A DNA stretch of 27,663 bases from STC-74 sp031423995 (GTDB lineage Bacteria > Patescibacteriota > Gracilibacteria > BD1-5 > UBA2023): contig JANPGO010000024.1 in NCBI GenBank assembly GCA_031423995.1, positions 1 to 27,663 of the forward strand. Reading direction: 5' to 3'. The position numbers were made by a program, and so were the translations under genes. The notes under the pieces were generated by a model that worked only from the letters and a program-made list of their open reading frames with translations, made no database searches and had not been told where the DNA came from. This document shows, piece after piece, positions 9,241 through 16,836 of the stretch (positions within the stretch are counted from its first letter, which is position 1; every line of letters starts with the position of its first letter).

Positions 9241-9651
9241 ATGAAATTCTTTTTTCAACTTACACTTACTCTACTCTGTCTGTTTTCCTGACTGAGTCTT
9301 TTTGCGAGTCCAAGTGAATGCAATACTTCGACTTCTGATCCTGCTCAGTTCCTGAAAAATTGTGCAGGAGGTACGACCTGAATCCAACCTGGACCAGCTG
9401 GTCGTGCAGGAGTGAGAGATCGTGTAAAGATTATTGCTGAACGAGCTATAGCTTTTGGTGGAATACTTGCCGTATGAGCCATCATCTGGGCAGGGATACA
9501 GTATACAACGGCCTATGGAGATGATGAGAAACATAAACATGCGAAGACCACGGCGATCTATGCAGGAATCGGACTCATCCTCCTTATGGCAGGATTCTGA
9601 CTGGTAGATATCTTTCTGAATTTTATTGGGATGATTGCAACAGCAGGGTAG
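9241..9651 (+). CDS. T4SS-pilin-like small membrane protein 4
   Basis: A 136-residue paralogue with four TGA-Gly codons, the longest of the four. After a signal peptide (1-22, ending LFA before SPS) it has a Gly/Pro-rich segment with two cysteines (in SECN and KNCAGG) that could form a disulfide, absent from the other three. Two helices flank the loop TAYGDDEKHKHAKT. It ends 4 nt before the metallopeptidase start, so the five genes form one tight operon. Confidence 0.82.
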
Positions 9652-9655
9652 ATCT

Positions 9656-10336
9656 ATGAAGCGTATTTTTTTTCTCATTCTCATTTCTGTATTTCTCATC
9701 CAGAGCGTGATGGCAGGAGAGAATTATCAAGTGACACTCATTGGATCAACGAGCGGACTCGATGCACGCAAAAAACTCATCGAAGAAGTGCTTGATACCG
9801 ATGCGATGCGATTCGGTTATAGTACCCTCTCGATTCTCGTCGATGCGAATCAGGTCGAACCACGGGGGAAAATGCAAGGGCATACGATCACGCTCTCCGC
9901 AACAGTTATTCGTGATAGCGAGTTCGTGAAGCTCCTGGTCCACGAAGTTGGACACTATGTTGATATCTATTCTCTTATTGCTGATGGGGGGAATACGGAT
10001 CCTTCGGAATTATTCTATACTATCAGTTGGATTGACAAGACGACCAAGAAGTCAGGGGAATTGCTCTCAAGCTTTGTCTCCTGATATGCTGCGACGAATA
10101 AGTATGAGGATTTTGCAGAGAGCTTTGTCTTCTATATTTTTCACAATCGTGAATTCGCTGATCGCGCGATGAAGAATGATTCCCTTCGACAGAAATACCT
10201 CTTTTTTTCCCGAAATGTCTTCACATCAGGAGAGTTCACCGATACGGATTTCCGCGTGGGAAAAATCCCGGGCTATATCTGGGATACCACAAAAGTTCCT
10301 ATTTCTGTACAAAAATACTTGTATTCTCTCGGATAA
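9656..10336 (+). CDS. Secreted zinc metallopeptidase (HExxH), ATLF/gluzincin-like
   Basis: A 226-residue predicted secreted protease. A signal peptide (1-21, ending VMA before GEN) precedes a compact domain with HEVGH at residues 96-100, whose two His and Glu form a zinc-binding catalytic site. A probable third zinc ligand is the Glu at residue 155 in YEDFAESFVFY; an EDFAE motif about 55 residues after HExxH is typical of gluzincins such as the anthrax-lethal-factor-like peptidases. One TGA (10082-10084) between these motifs is read as Gly; under the standard code the protein would lose its third ligand. It is the last gene of the pilin operon, which suggests it acts on pilin partners or on external protein. 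The target is unknown. Start is ATG 9656 (9635 would extend into pilin 4). Confidence 0.85.
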
Positions 10337-10485
10337 TACATATAGTGAGCATCAGTGAATCTGGTCGGTGTATCTCTGTGAATAACGTTTGTAGAGATTT
10401 GTCGATCATATTCGGAGCGAAGAGCCTCTTCTCCTGAGTGATATTCTTGGATTTCTTCCTCCGACCGATGACATGTGACATTCTC

Positions 10486-10500
10486 CGTAGTCGTACTACG
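10486..10500. repeat. Short perfect inverted repeat upstream of the degenerate RNase J gene
   Basis: CGTAGT-CGT-ACTACG forms a 6-bp stem around a 3-nt loop, 29 nt before the ATG at 10530. It could be an operator or a weak hairpin; nothing else in the 193-nt gap between 10336 and 10530 looks coding or structured. Confidence 0.35.
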
Positions 10501-10529
10501 AGAGTTTTTATTCTCTTTTCGTCCAAACT

Positions 10530-11768
10530 ATGTGACATATTTTTGGTGATACTCACGATATCACTTTCTGATGAGGCTCGTCTTCCCAGTGATCCGACCC
10601 TCGTCCTCCACGTGCACCAGCACCTCCCATTCCCCGTGAGCGCCGTACAGATTCGGAAGAGGCTGTACATAATGATCCACTTCCACGAAGGCGCCCAGAG
10701 GAACATCCACACGTTCGTACTGAAGCAAGTATTCCTCGTGCGATCGATGATGGACTTGGGAAACTTATAACTTCTATGAAGCCTTCATTCTTCCCTCAGG
10801 GAAATGAAGATGCACTCAAATTCACACTCCTCTCTCCTCCAGACTGAGTTGATCCACTGATGATCCTCCGTGGTGGTGATGGAACTATCCTTTTTGGAAC
10901 AGGGTTTGGGACACTTGATCGGGCAGGAGAGACTTATAAAACTCTTCCTGATATGCGTCTCCCATTCAGCGAGAAGGATCGATTAGTTGGCTGGATTCTC
11001 TTCACTCCTGGGTTCGATGGGATATCATTTCAGCAGGTATTGCGACTCCTCGGATTTCCTCATGTGTATGCAACAAGAGATGTTATCGCATATATTCGTG
11101 ATACGATACAGGATACTGTATTTCTCGATCAGTGTCGATTCTTTGAGATTTTTTCTCCGGGAATGCACGAGCGAAAAATCGGAGATTTTACCCTTCAGGA
11201 AAAAGAGTGATGAATTACGGTTCTTGCTTCTGGAGCAGGTATTTCTTTTTCCGCATCTGGAAGACATATATCAACGAATGTACCGACCTGTATGACTGAC
11301 GGGGGAAGGCTCATTCTCAGAAAGGAGGAAGATACCCTTGTCGAGATGGGTGAGATAGTCCTCCTCTCGAAAAACCCCCTCACAAAGCATTCCCTTCGCT
11401 TCACCTTCGACACCTTCTATCACGATAAAAATTCGGTCGGTGTCGTTGCTGGCTATACACTCTCAGATCGAGAAATGCTCGCTGCTAATTGAGTCCTCAC
11501 CTTCGTCCTCGAAGAAGATGCTCGAAGTCGAGCGATCGTCGGACATATTTTTATCGATTCTCGTGGATTCGTCCATTCTCAGGAGATGATGATGGTACAC
11601 AAGGAGGTATTGAAGGGAATCCGGCATACCTATGAGCAGACTATTCTTGCCAATCCTCGCATCGAACGTTCCGAGCTCGTCCAGACACTTCGACGTGAGA
11701 TCACCAAATACTGCTACCTCGTCACTGGTCGTACTCCCGTCGTGATGCCAGTCATTATAGAAAGGTAA
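10530..11768 (+). CDS. Degenerate RNase J paralogue: dead metallo-beta-lactamase fold plus RNase J C-terminal domain
   Basis: A 412-residue protein with eight TGA-Gly codons. Residues 1-80 are a Pro/Arg/Gly-rich, probably disordered extension. Residues about 90-230 align with the metallo-beta-lactamase core of the adjacent RNase J: LVG...FTPGFDGISFQQVLRLLG at 151-171 sits where RNase J has VVG...THGHIDHIGG. The HxHxDH motif is thus replaced by P160-G-F-D-G and its three His are gone. The beta-CASP domain appears to be missing, since the chain (about 620 residues in the active neighbour) is 200 shorter. Residues about 315-412 match the RNase J C-terminal domain, including SRGFVHSQE and GRTPVVMPVIIE. 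It cannot be a nuclease by this mechanism. It precedes RNase J, so a regulatory or scaffold subunit, as RNase J2 can be, is plausible. Similarity was seen by eye. Confidence 0.72.
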
Positions 11769-11791
11769 TGGAATAGTGAAAGGAATGTTTT

Positions 11792-11898
11792 TGTCATGCC
11801 GTAGGCATCCCTTTCAAAATCATCTTATGAAAAGATACATATACTGTGTTCATAAGTAAAAATAAAAAGCGATTCCTTCGCTTCGCTACGGAATGACA
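11792..11898. repeat. REP/MITE-like element with TGTCAT...ATGACA ends
   Basis: The 107-bp block begins TGTCATGCC-GTA-GGCAT, itself a hairpin, and ends GGAATGACA after a Ser/Arg-codon-like CTTCGCTTCGC stretch. Inside it CTTATGAA pairs with TTCATAAG. Its ends resemble those of the elements at 14095-14166 and 25735-25830. It fills the gap between the RNase J-like gene and rnj and abuts a TATAAT box at 11904. Confidence 0.6.
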
Positions 11899-11903
11899 AA
11901 TTT

Positions 11904-11909
11904 TATAAT
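11904..11909 (+). promoter_or_regulatory. Candidate -10 box (TATAAT) of rnj
   Basis: A perfect TATAAT ends 11 nt before the rnj ATG at 11921, so the leader would be only about 5 nt. No convincing -35 hexamer is seen at the usual distance, where the REP-like element lies. Confidence 0.4.
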
Positions 11910-11920
11910 AACCAATTCAT

Positions 11921-13786
11921 ATGCGAAATAAACGATTTCAAAACAATACAGGAGTAGCTCCCAAAAAAACAGGAGCTCCCCGCAGCTTTTTCGACTCTGG
12001 AAAAAAAATCCAGAGTAACCTTCGACCGGGAGATTCATTTCTCTTCGAAGACTCCTACAAGCCAAAACGATCCTATCCATTTCTCACACCGACTCAGGCA
12101 CTGAAGAAATACCTCTGAGATAAAGAAGAGCGTACCAAACCACTTTCGAAGGAGACTCTTCGCGTCATACCCTTCGGTGGTATGGAACAAGTGGGACTCA
12201 ACTGTATGGGATTCGAATACGAAGATGAGATGATCATCGTCGATATGGGAATCCAATTTCCCGATCAGTATCAGTTCGGTATCAACTCCTCCATTCCCGA
12301 CCTCTCCTACTGTCGTGGCAAAAAAGTTGTCTGAGCCTGCATCACTCATGGACATATCGATCATATCGGATGAGTCTACTACCTCATGGAACAGCTTGGG
12401 CGAAGTACTCCACTCTATGCGACTCCTATGGCATATGAACTCATCAAGCTCAAGCAAGCAGATATGGGTGCTACTCTCCCGAATATCCGCGAATACACTC
12501 GCTATGAGCCGATCCAGATCGGGAAGTACTTCCAGATCACACCATTTGTCGTCGATCACTCGATCCCTGACTCAGTCGGACTCCTCATCGAGACTCCGGT
12601 CGGGAGATTTGTCCATACAGGTGACTGGAAATTCGATAAATCCCCACTCCCGAATCGTCCATCCACGAACTATGAGTACCTCGAGACCCTCGGAAAACGT
12701 GGGGTTCGTGCCCTCTTTTCTGACTCGACGAATGCCCACCTCCTCGGTTCCTCTATCTCTGAATCTGCCGTCGTCCACTCGATGGAGGATATTTTCGAGA
12801 AGGCATCGGGACGCGTGATCACTGCGACATTCTCCTCGATCATCGATCGTGTGATGCTCATCATCTCGACCGCTGAGAAATACAATCGAAAAATCGTCCT
12901 CCTCGGACGATCGATGAATAACTATATCGATATCGCGATCAAGCTCGGCTATGTCCGACCAAAACCTGGAACTATCGTCACGATGGAGGATGCGGCACGA
13001 CTCCCTGACAACCAGGTGACAATCTGTTGTACTGGAGCTCAGGGTGAGCGATATGCTGCTCTCATGCGTATCGTCACGGGTGAATCTCGAGATACGACAC
13101 TAAAGACCGATGATACAATCATCTTCTCATCTTCGGTGATCCCAGGGAATGAGCGCGCAGTGCAGTGACTCTTCGATCTTATCACGCAACAGTGACCGAA
13201 GATCCACCACTACAAGGAATCCGAGATACATGCAGGATGACATGCGAAGGAGGAAGATACGAAGAAGATGATAACACTGATCCAGCCTGAGTACTATATT
13301 CCTATCTATGGATATACCCATATGCTCCGTGGAAATACACGGAATGCCTATGATCTCGGGTATGCGAAGGATAAGGTCATCGTGATGAAAAATGGAAAAA
13401 TCCTCGAATTCACGAAGGATGCCGTCCGCGAAACGGACGAATACGTCTCGAAGAAGCTCATGACTGTGGATGGTCGTATGGTCGGCTACAGCGCCGAAAG
13501 AGAACTCCATGATCGATTCCAGATCTCCTCACAGGGAGTACTCGTGATTGGTATTGTGAAGAAGCCTTCAGGGTTCGCGATCAAGTATCAGACGGTCTGA
13601 CTCCCGAGCGTCGATAAGGTGCCAACACTTGAAAAATCTCTCGATATGAGTATAAAGGATATACTTCGTGATCTCTCGAAGTTCAAGGATGCAGAATCAT
13701 TTGTCTTGCATGTCGAACGCAAGGCATGTGATATCTGTCTGCACGAGATAGGAAAAGAGCCGAAAGTGGTAGTGGTTGTACAGTAA
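11921..13786 (+). CDS. rnj: Ribonuclease J (metallo-beta-lactamase/beta-CASP nuclease)
   Basis: RNase J performs 5'-3' exonucleolytic and endonucleolytic decay and processing of RNA in the cytosol. The 621-residue protein has a basic N-terminal extension (residues 1-75), then the metallo-beta-lactamase core: VIPFGGMEQVGLN, VDMGIQF, T142-H-G-H-I-D-H148-IGG (His143, His145, Asp147, His148 as metal ligands) and HTGDWKFD. The beta-CASP domain follows (DSTNAHL, TATFSSI..R, LLGRSM, CTGAQGE) and closes with IHAGGHA and the YIPIYGYTHML motif. Seven TGAs are Gly, one in the HAGGHA metal-site motif (normally H.SGHA). The C-terminal domain (residues about 540-621) is atypical: the SRGFV and RRP.ILPVI blocks of RNase J are absent. 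The upstream paralogue carries those blocks. Confidence 0.95.
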
Positions 13787-13800
13787 TCTACTTTCTTTTT

Positions 13801-13986
13801 ATGGCAGAAACTCCATGTTCATATGCAGAATATTTAGAAATGGATTTAGATGATTTGATGAAGCTAGCTAGAGATCAATTAGAGAAAAGAAAACCAACAG
13901 TTTGAGGCGTCGCTAATCGAGTGAGAACACAGTATGTTAAAATATTTCGAGGTACAGATTGCCCATGATCCCCGTTTAACATCTAG
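13801..13986 (+). CDS. Small hypothetical protein, 61 residues
   Basis: Not recognised. A 61-residue frame starting 14 nt after the rnj stop contains two TGA-Gly codons and reads MAETPCSYAEYLEMDLDDLM at its start. The N-terminal half is acidic and helical; the C-terminal half is basic, with GGVANRVRTQYVKIF. It has AT-rich codon usage (TTA, AGA, AAA) unlike rnj. It is likely co-transcribed with rnj. Coding status is supported by position and start but not by similarity. Confidence 0.5.
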
Positions 13987-14009
13987 ACACCATTATAAGG
14001 AAGACTTCT

Positions 14010-14048
14010 CGACTTCTCCGCCATGGCGGATTCGCTCGAAATGACATT
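14010..14048. repeat. REP-like hairpin fragment ending in ATGACA
   Basis: A CGCCATGGCG palindrome followed by GATTCGCTCGAAATGACA resembles the right end of the neighbouring REP-like elements (motif ..TCG..AATGACA). A left end is not clear, so it may be a decayed copy. Confidence 0.4.
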
Positions 14049-14063
14049 TTAAGAACAATCCTA

Positions 14064-14092
14064 GAAAAATCCCACAAGTTGTGGGATTTTTC
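14064..14092. terminator. Bidirectional rho-independent terminator
   Basis: A perfect 14-bp inverted repeat around one base (GAAAAATCCCACAA-G-TTGTGGGATTTTTC) has an A-run on its left and a T-run on its right, so it can end transcription both rightward (rnj and the 61-residue gene) and leftward (the Gly/His-rich gene). Confidence 0.85.
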
Positions 14093-14094
14093 TT

Positions 14095-14166
14095 TGTCAT
14101 CCTTGCGAAGCGAGGATCTGTATCTATAAGAAGAATTGGAACAGATTCTCGTAAACGAGAATGACA
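14095..14166. repeat. REP/MITE-like element with imperfect terminal inverted repeats
   Basis: The 72-bp block begins TGTCATCCTTGCGAAGCGAG and ends CTCGTAAACGAGAATGACA; each end folds into a hairpin (ATCCT...AGGAT; ATTCTCGT...ACGAGAAT) and the two ends are imperfect inverted copies of each other over about 25 bp. Similar TGTCATYC...GAAGCGAAG motifs are found at 11792 and 25735. Dispersed GTCATTGCGAGCGAAGC-type repeats are known in many bacterial genomes. Confidence 0.65.
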
Positions 14167-14174
14167 AGTTCGTA

Positions 14175-14348
14175 TTAGTGGTGTCCGTGTCATCCGCCGC
14201 CACCTCACTTGAGTGCTTCCTTCATCGGTCCTGCACCACTTGCGAGACCGAAGAAACTCCCGATCATAGAAGTGATTCCCATATCGATCCCTGCCCCACC
14301 TGATTTTTTCCCACTATCTCCGTGACCATCGTCGTGTCATCCTGACAT
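14175..14348 (-). CDS. Small Gly/His-rich protein, 57 residues
   Basis: Reading three TGAs as Gly gives 57 residues: a His/Asp/Gly N-terminus (MSGGHDDGHGDSGKK), a weakly hydrophobic middle (MGITSMIGSFFGLASGAG), and a GGGGGHGHH end. The C-terminal HGHH is identical to the end of the His-tailed membrane protein at 4623. Both ends could bind metal. It has a near-consensus promoter and ends against the bidirectional terminator, so it is a stand-alone transcript. No family is recognised; the compact Gly-rich hydrophobic core could insert into or lie on a membrane. Codon choice (mainly GGA, GGT) suits coding. Confidence 0.65.
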
Positions 14349-14379
14349 ATATGTATAAGTTAAAAAATAAGATGGGAGT

Positions 14380-14408
14380 ATTTTATATCAATATTTCATT
14401 TCTGTCAA
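14380..14408 (-). promoter_or_regulatory. Predicted promoter of the Gly/His-rich small protein gene
   Basis: Minus-strand TTGACA (14403-14408), a 17-nt spacer and TAAAAT (14380-14385) give a near-consensus promoter about 32 nt before the ATG at 14348. Confidence 0.6.
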
Positions 14409-14449
14409 GGAGACTTCTTTCTTTCTCTCAAATTGGTGATGACTAAAAT

Positions 14450-14477
14450 TTGCAATTTCCCTCGTTTTTTCTATAAT
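14450..14477 (+). promoter_or_regulatory. tRNA promoter (TTGCAA-N16-TATAAT)
   Basis: TTGCAA (14450-14455) and TATAAT (14472-14477) are separated by 16 nt. The tRNA-Ser body begins 10 nt beyond the -10 box, so only a few bases are trimmed from the 5' end. Confidence 0.65.
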
Positions 14478-14487
14478 CCGCGAGCAC

Positions 14488-14580
14488 GGTGGGTTACTCA
14501 AGTGGCTGAAGAGGCGGGTTTGCTAAACCTGTAGGGTGCCGCAAGGCGCCGCGAGGGTTCGAATCCCTCATCCACCGCCA
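14488..14580 (+). tRNA. tRNA-Ser(GCU)
   Basis: A class II tRNA with a long variable arm. The acceptor stem GGTGGGT pairs with ATCCACC; the anticodon loop TTGCTAA carries GCU, reading AGC and AGU; the variable arm is GGGTGCCGCAAGGCGCC; the T loop is GGTTCGAATCC. CCA is encoded. A near-consensus promoter lies directly upstream. Confidence 0.95.
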
Positions 14581-14660
14581 TTGTTTCAATGTACAATTTA
14601 CAAATAATAATTTACAATTTCTGGATTGTCCATTATACATTGTTCACTGTTCATTGTTTT

Positions 14661-14736
14661 GGGGGTATAGCTCAGTGGTTAGAGCAGTCGGCTCATAACC
14701 GATTGGTCCCTGGTTCAAGTCCAGGTACCCCCACCA
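14661..14736 (+). tRNA. tRNA with CAU anticodon: elongator Met or Ile2 (lysidine-modified)
   Basis: A 76-nt tRNA with acceptor stem GGGGGTA/TACCCCC, loop CTCATAA (anticodon CAU), T arm CTGGTTCAAGTCCAG and encoded CCA. The first pair is G-C and the GGG/CCC anticodon-stem pairs of initiator tRNA are missing, so it is not tRNA-fMet. The D-arm AGCTCAGTGGTTAGAGCAG and the TTGGTC variable segment recall bacterial tRNA-Ile2, whose C34 is changed to lysidine by TilS, but elongator Met cannot be excluded. Confidence 0.9.
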
Positions 14737-14745
14737 CATATTATT

Positions 14746-14784
14746 AAAACCACTCCTAGAGTAATCTGGGAGTGGTTTTTTTTT
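14746..14784 (+). terminator. Rho-independent terminator of the tRNA transcript
   Basis: AAAACCACTCC pairs with GGGAGTGGTTTT, followed by a run of T. It follows the second tRNA closely, so the two tRNAs probably form one transcript. Confidence 0.85.
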
Positions 14785-14785
14785 A

Positions 14786-14812
14786 TTGCATTTGCATGTA
14801 TTTTCTTATACT
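14786..14812 (+). promoter_or_regulatory. Weak candidate promoter of the ABC exporter gene
   Basis: TTGCAT (14786-14791) and TATACT (14807-14812) have a short 15-nt spacer, and the -10 box lies 19 nt before the ATG at 14832. The region is AT-rich, so this is tentative. Confidence 0.3.
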
Positions 14813-14831
14813 TAATTGACTATATTCAAAT

Positions 14832-16736
14832 ATGCTATCACCTCAGATTCGTTGATTTTTTCTGCCCATATTTATAAAGCATAAGAGCATTTTTTTACTA
14901 CTATTGCTTGATGGATTTGTTTCAGGAATTGCCACTATCATTACACCTGTTCTCCTCAAACTCGAGACAGATCAACTTGTCTGACAAAAAGGCGGAACAT
15001 TCTTTTTCTGACAATTGAATGGTTTTCATATTTTTGTTTCTATACTTATTCTCATACTTCTCACAGATATCATTACTCGACTGATACAACGCATAAGTTG
15101 AGTATTTCTTGATGCAAGGAAAGAATATCTAACGAACCATATACAGCTTGAACTTTTCCAGAAGATGAGTCAAATGGAAGTCTGACGAGCAATGAATGGA
15201 CGTTTTCGCAACATAGCAAGAATTCTTGATAGTGAATTTGGAAATTTCTCTAATACACTTATACATCTTCCTTGATGATTCCTCCAAAATATTATCCAAA
15301 TAGCTGGAATAACAGCCATTTTCTCATATTTCGATATCCGCTTTCTTCTTATAGTTGTAATTAGTGCTATTTTCTCATACTTTATAGATAGGTATGCTGA
15401 TATTCTTAGGCAAAAGTATGAAGTTCACTGGAAATTTTCTCTTGGGCAGAAGGCGTATTATTATAGTGAACTTATGCTTCGTTCTTTCTGACAGCTTGCT
15501 ACCAATGGTGCAGTTAAGACAACACTTGATAGTTATTCACTTCTACTTAATGAACAGATTCGTCAAGGATTGAAAAAAAATTGGGCAGAGCTTACTTGGA
15601 CAATTTCTGGTCTTCTGACGGGTTCGCTTTCGAAAATGCTTATAAAAATTATAGTAGGTTATAGTGTATTTGAGGGAACTCAGTCGATTGGTATTGTTGC
15701 TCTGGTTGTGAGTACGATGGGGACGGTCGAGGATACTATGAGAAATCTTATTGCAATTCGTAAAGATTATCTCCATTTTCGATTCCAGGAATCATCAATT
15801 CTTCTTTTTCTCGAGATGTGTGAACCGATAGGTGATATATCTATTCTTGATCAAGAAATTGAAAAAATTCACGGAAAAAATATCTGATTCTCATACCCAA
15901 ACCTTTCTTTCTTTGAGAGAAGATATATGAACATTGTAGAGGACTTTATGAAATGAGGAAAAACAGGAAAACGATGGATTGATGAAGCATTTGAAGACTT
16001 GATTCGATGAATCGAAGAGGATATGGTACATGTGAATCCGACCATTCTTGAAAATACTTCTTTCATCTTCGAACGGGGAAAAATCTATGGAATCGTATGA
16101 AAAAATGGAGCTGGAAAGTCCACGCTGATGCATCTAATTGCTTGATTTTTTCGATCCTATTCAGGAGAAATTTACTACAATGGATTGGATATCAGGAATT
16201 GGACACCAGAATTGCTTGCTAGACAGGTATCTTTTCTCACCCAAGAACCATTTTTTATAGCATATGGATCAACGATTCGAGAGAATCTTTTACTTTGAGT
16301 TTCTCAGCCAAATGAGACATCTATCTGGGACTATCTCGAAAAATTCTGACTTGCGGAAAAAATACGAAAAAGTCCTGAAGGGCTCGAGAGTGAAGTTGGA
16401 GAAAAAATAGATTTCTCAGGAGGAGAAAAACAAATTCTCACATTTATCCGTCTTCTCCTTCAAGACCGTCCGATTATCATTATGGACGAAGGAACAAATC
16501 AACTTGATGCTGAGAATGAAATGATAGTAATGGACGAACTTCTAAAGAAGAAGCATGAAAAAATAATAATCTTTATTACACATCGAATGAGTACGATCTC
16601 TAAAGCAGATCAGATTTATTGTCTCGAAGGATCAACAATCTCAGCATCATGAAAGCATAAAGAACTTCTTACTGAAAATAATAATCCTTATGCTCGATTC
16701 TATCGTGCACAGGTAATGCATGAGAATGTTGTTTAG
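14832..16736 (+). CDS. ABC exporter half-transporter (TMD-NBD fusion)
   Basis: A 634-residue exporter-type ABC protein with 16 TGA-Gly codons, more per length than its neighbours. Residues 1-330 hold about six membrane helices. The nucleotide-binding domain has Walker A G423-KNGAGKST-431 whose first Gly is a TGA codon, a Q-loop (FLTQEPF), the signature FSGGEKQ (Ser529), Walker B PIIIMDE (Asp552, catalytic Glu553), the D-loop NQLD and an H-loop ITHRMSTIS (His584), so it should hydrolyse ATP. CGA encodes the conserved Arg after His584. Substrate is unknown; lipid, peptide and drug exporters share this layout. Codons are more AT-rich (ATA, CTT, AGA) than in the PBP gene that follows. A homodimer is likely, as no second half is adjacent. 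Confidence 0.93.
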
Positions 16737-16836
16737 CTTACTACTTTTCCGAATTAACGATTTCTGTATTCTCCCCCTCCGAATTCTCTTTCATCTTCCC
16801 AATAAATCTATACAATCAGAGAAAATCTTTTTTCTG

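Noticed and set aside
10299..10712. Minus-strand 137-codon frame and the plus-strand frame at 10438-10770
   Set aside because: Both lack recognisable motifs and have poor composition; the RNase J-like frame read from 10530 with TGA as Gly explains the region better.
12035..12559. 174-codon minus-strand frame
   Set aside because: It is antisense to the RNase J catalytic core, where conserved motifs settle the coding strand.
15543..16133. Minus-strand frames opposite the ABC exporter
   Set aside because: They overlap the conserved ABC frame and show no motif or start context of their own.
16720..16836. ATG 16720 as the PBP1C start
   Set aside because: It would add 39 residues with a second hydrophobic stretch before the usual membrane anchor. 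Coupling to the ABC stop codon is possible, so this is kept only as an alternative.
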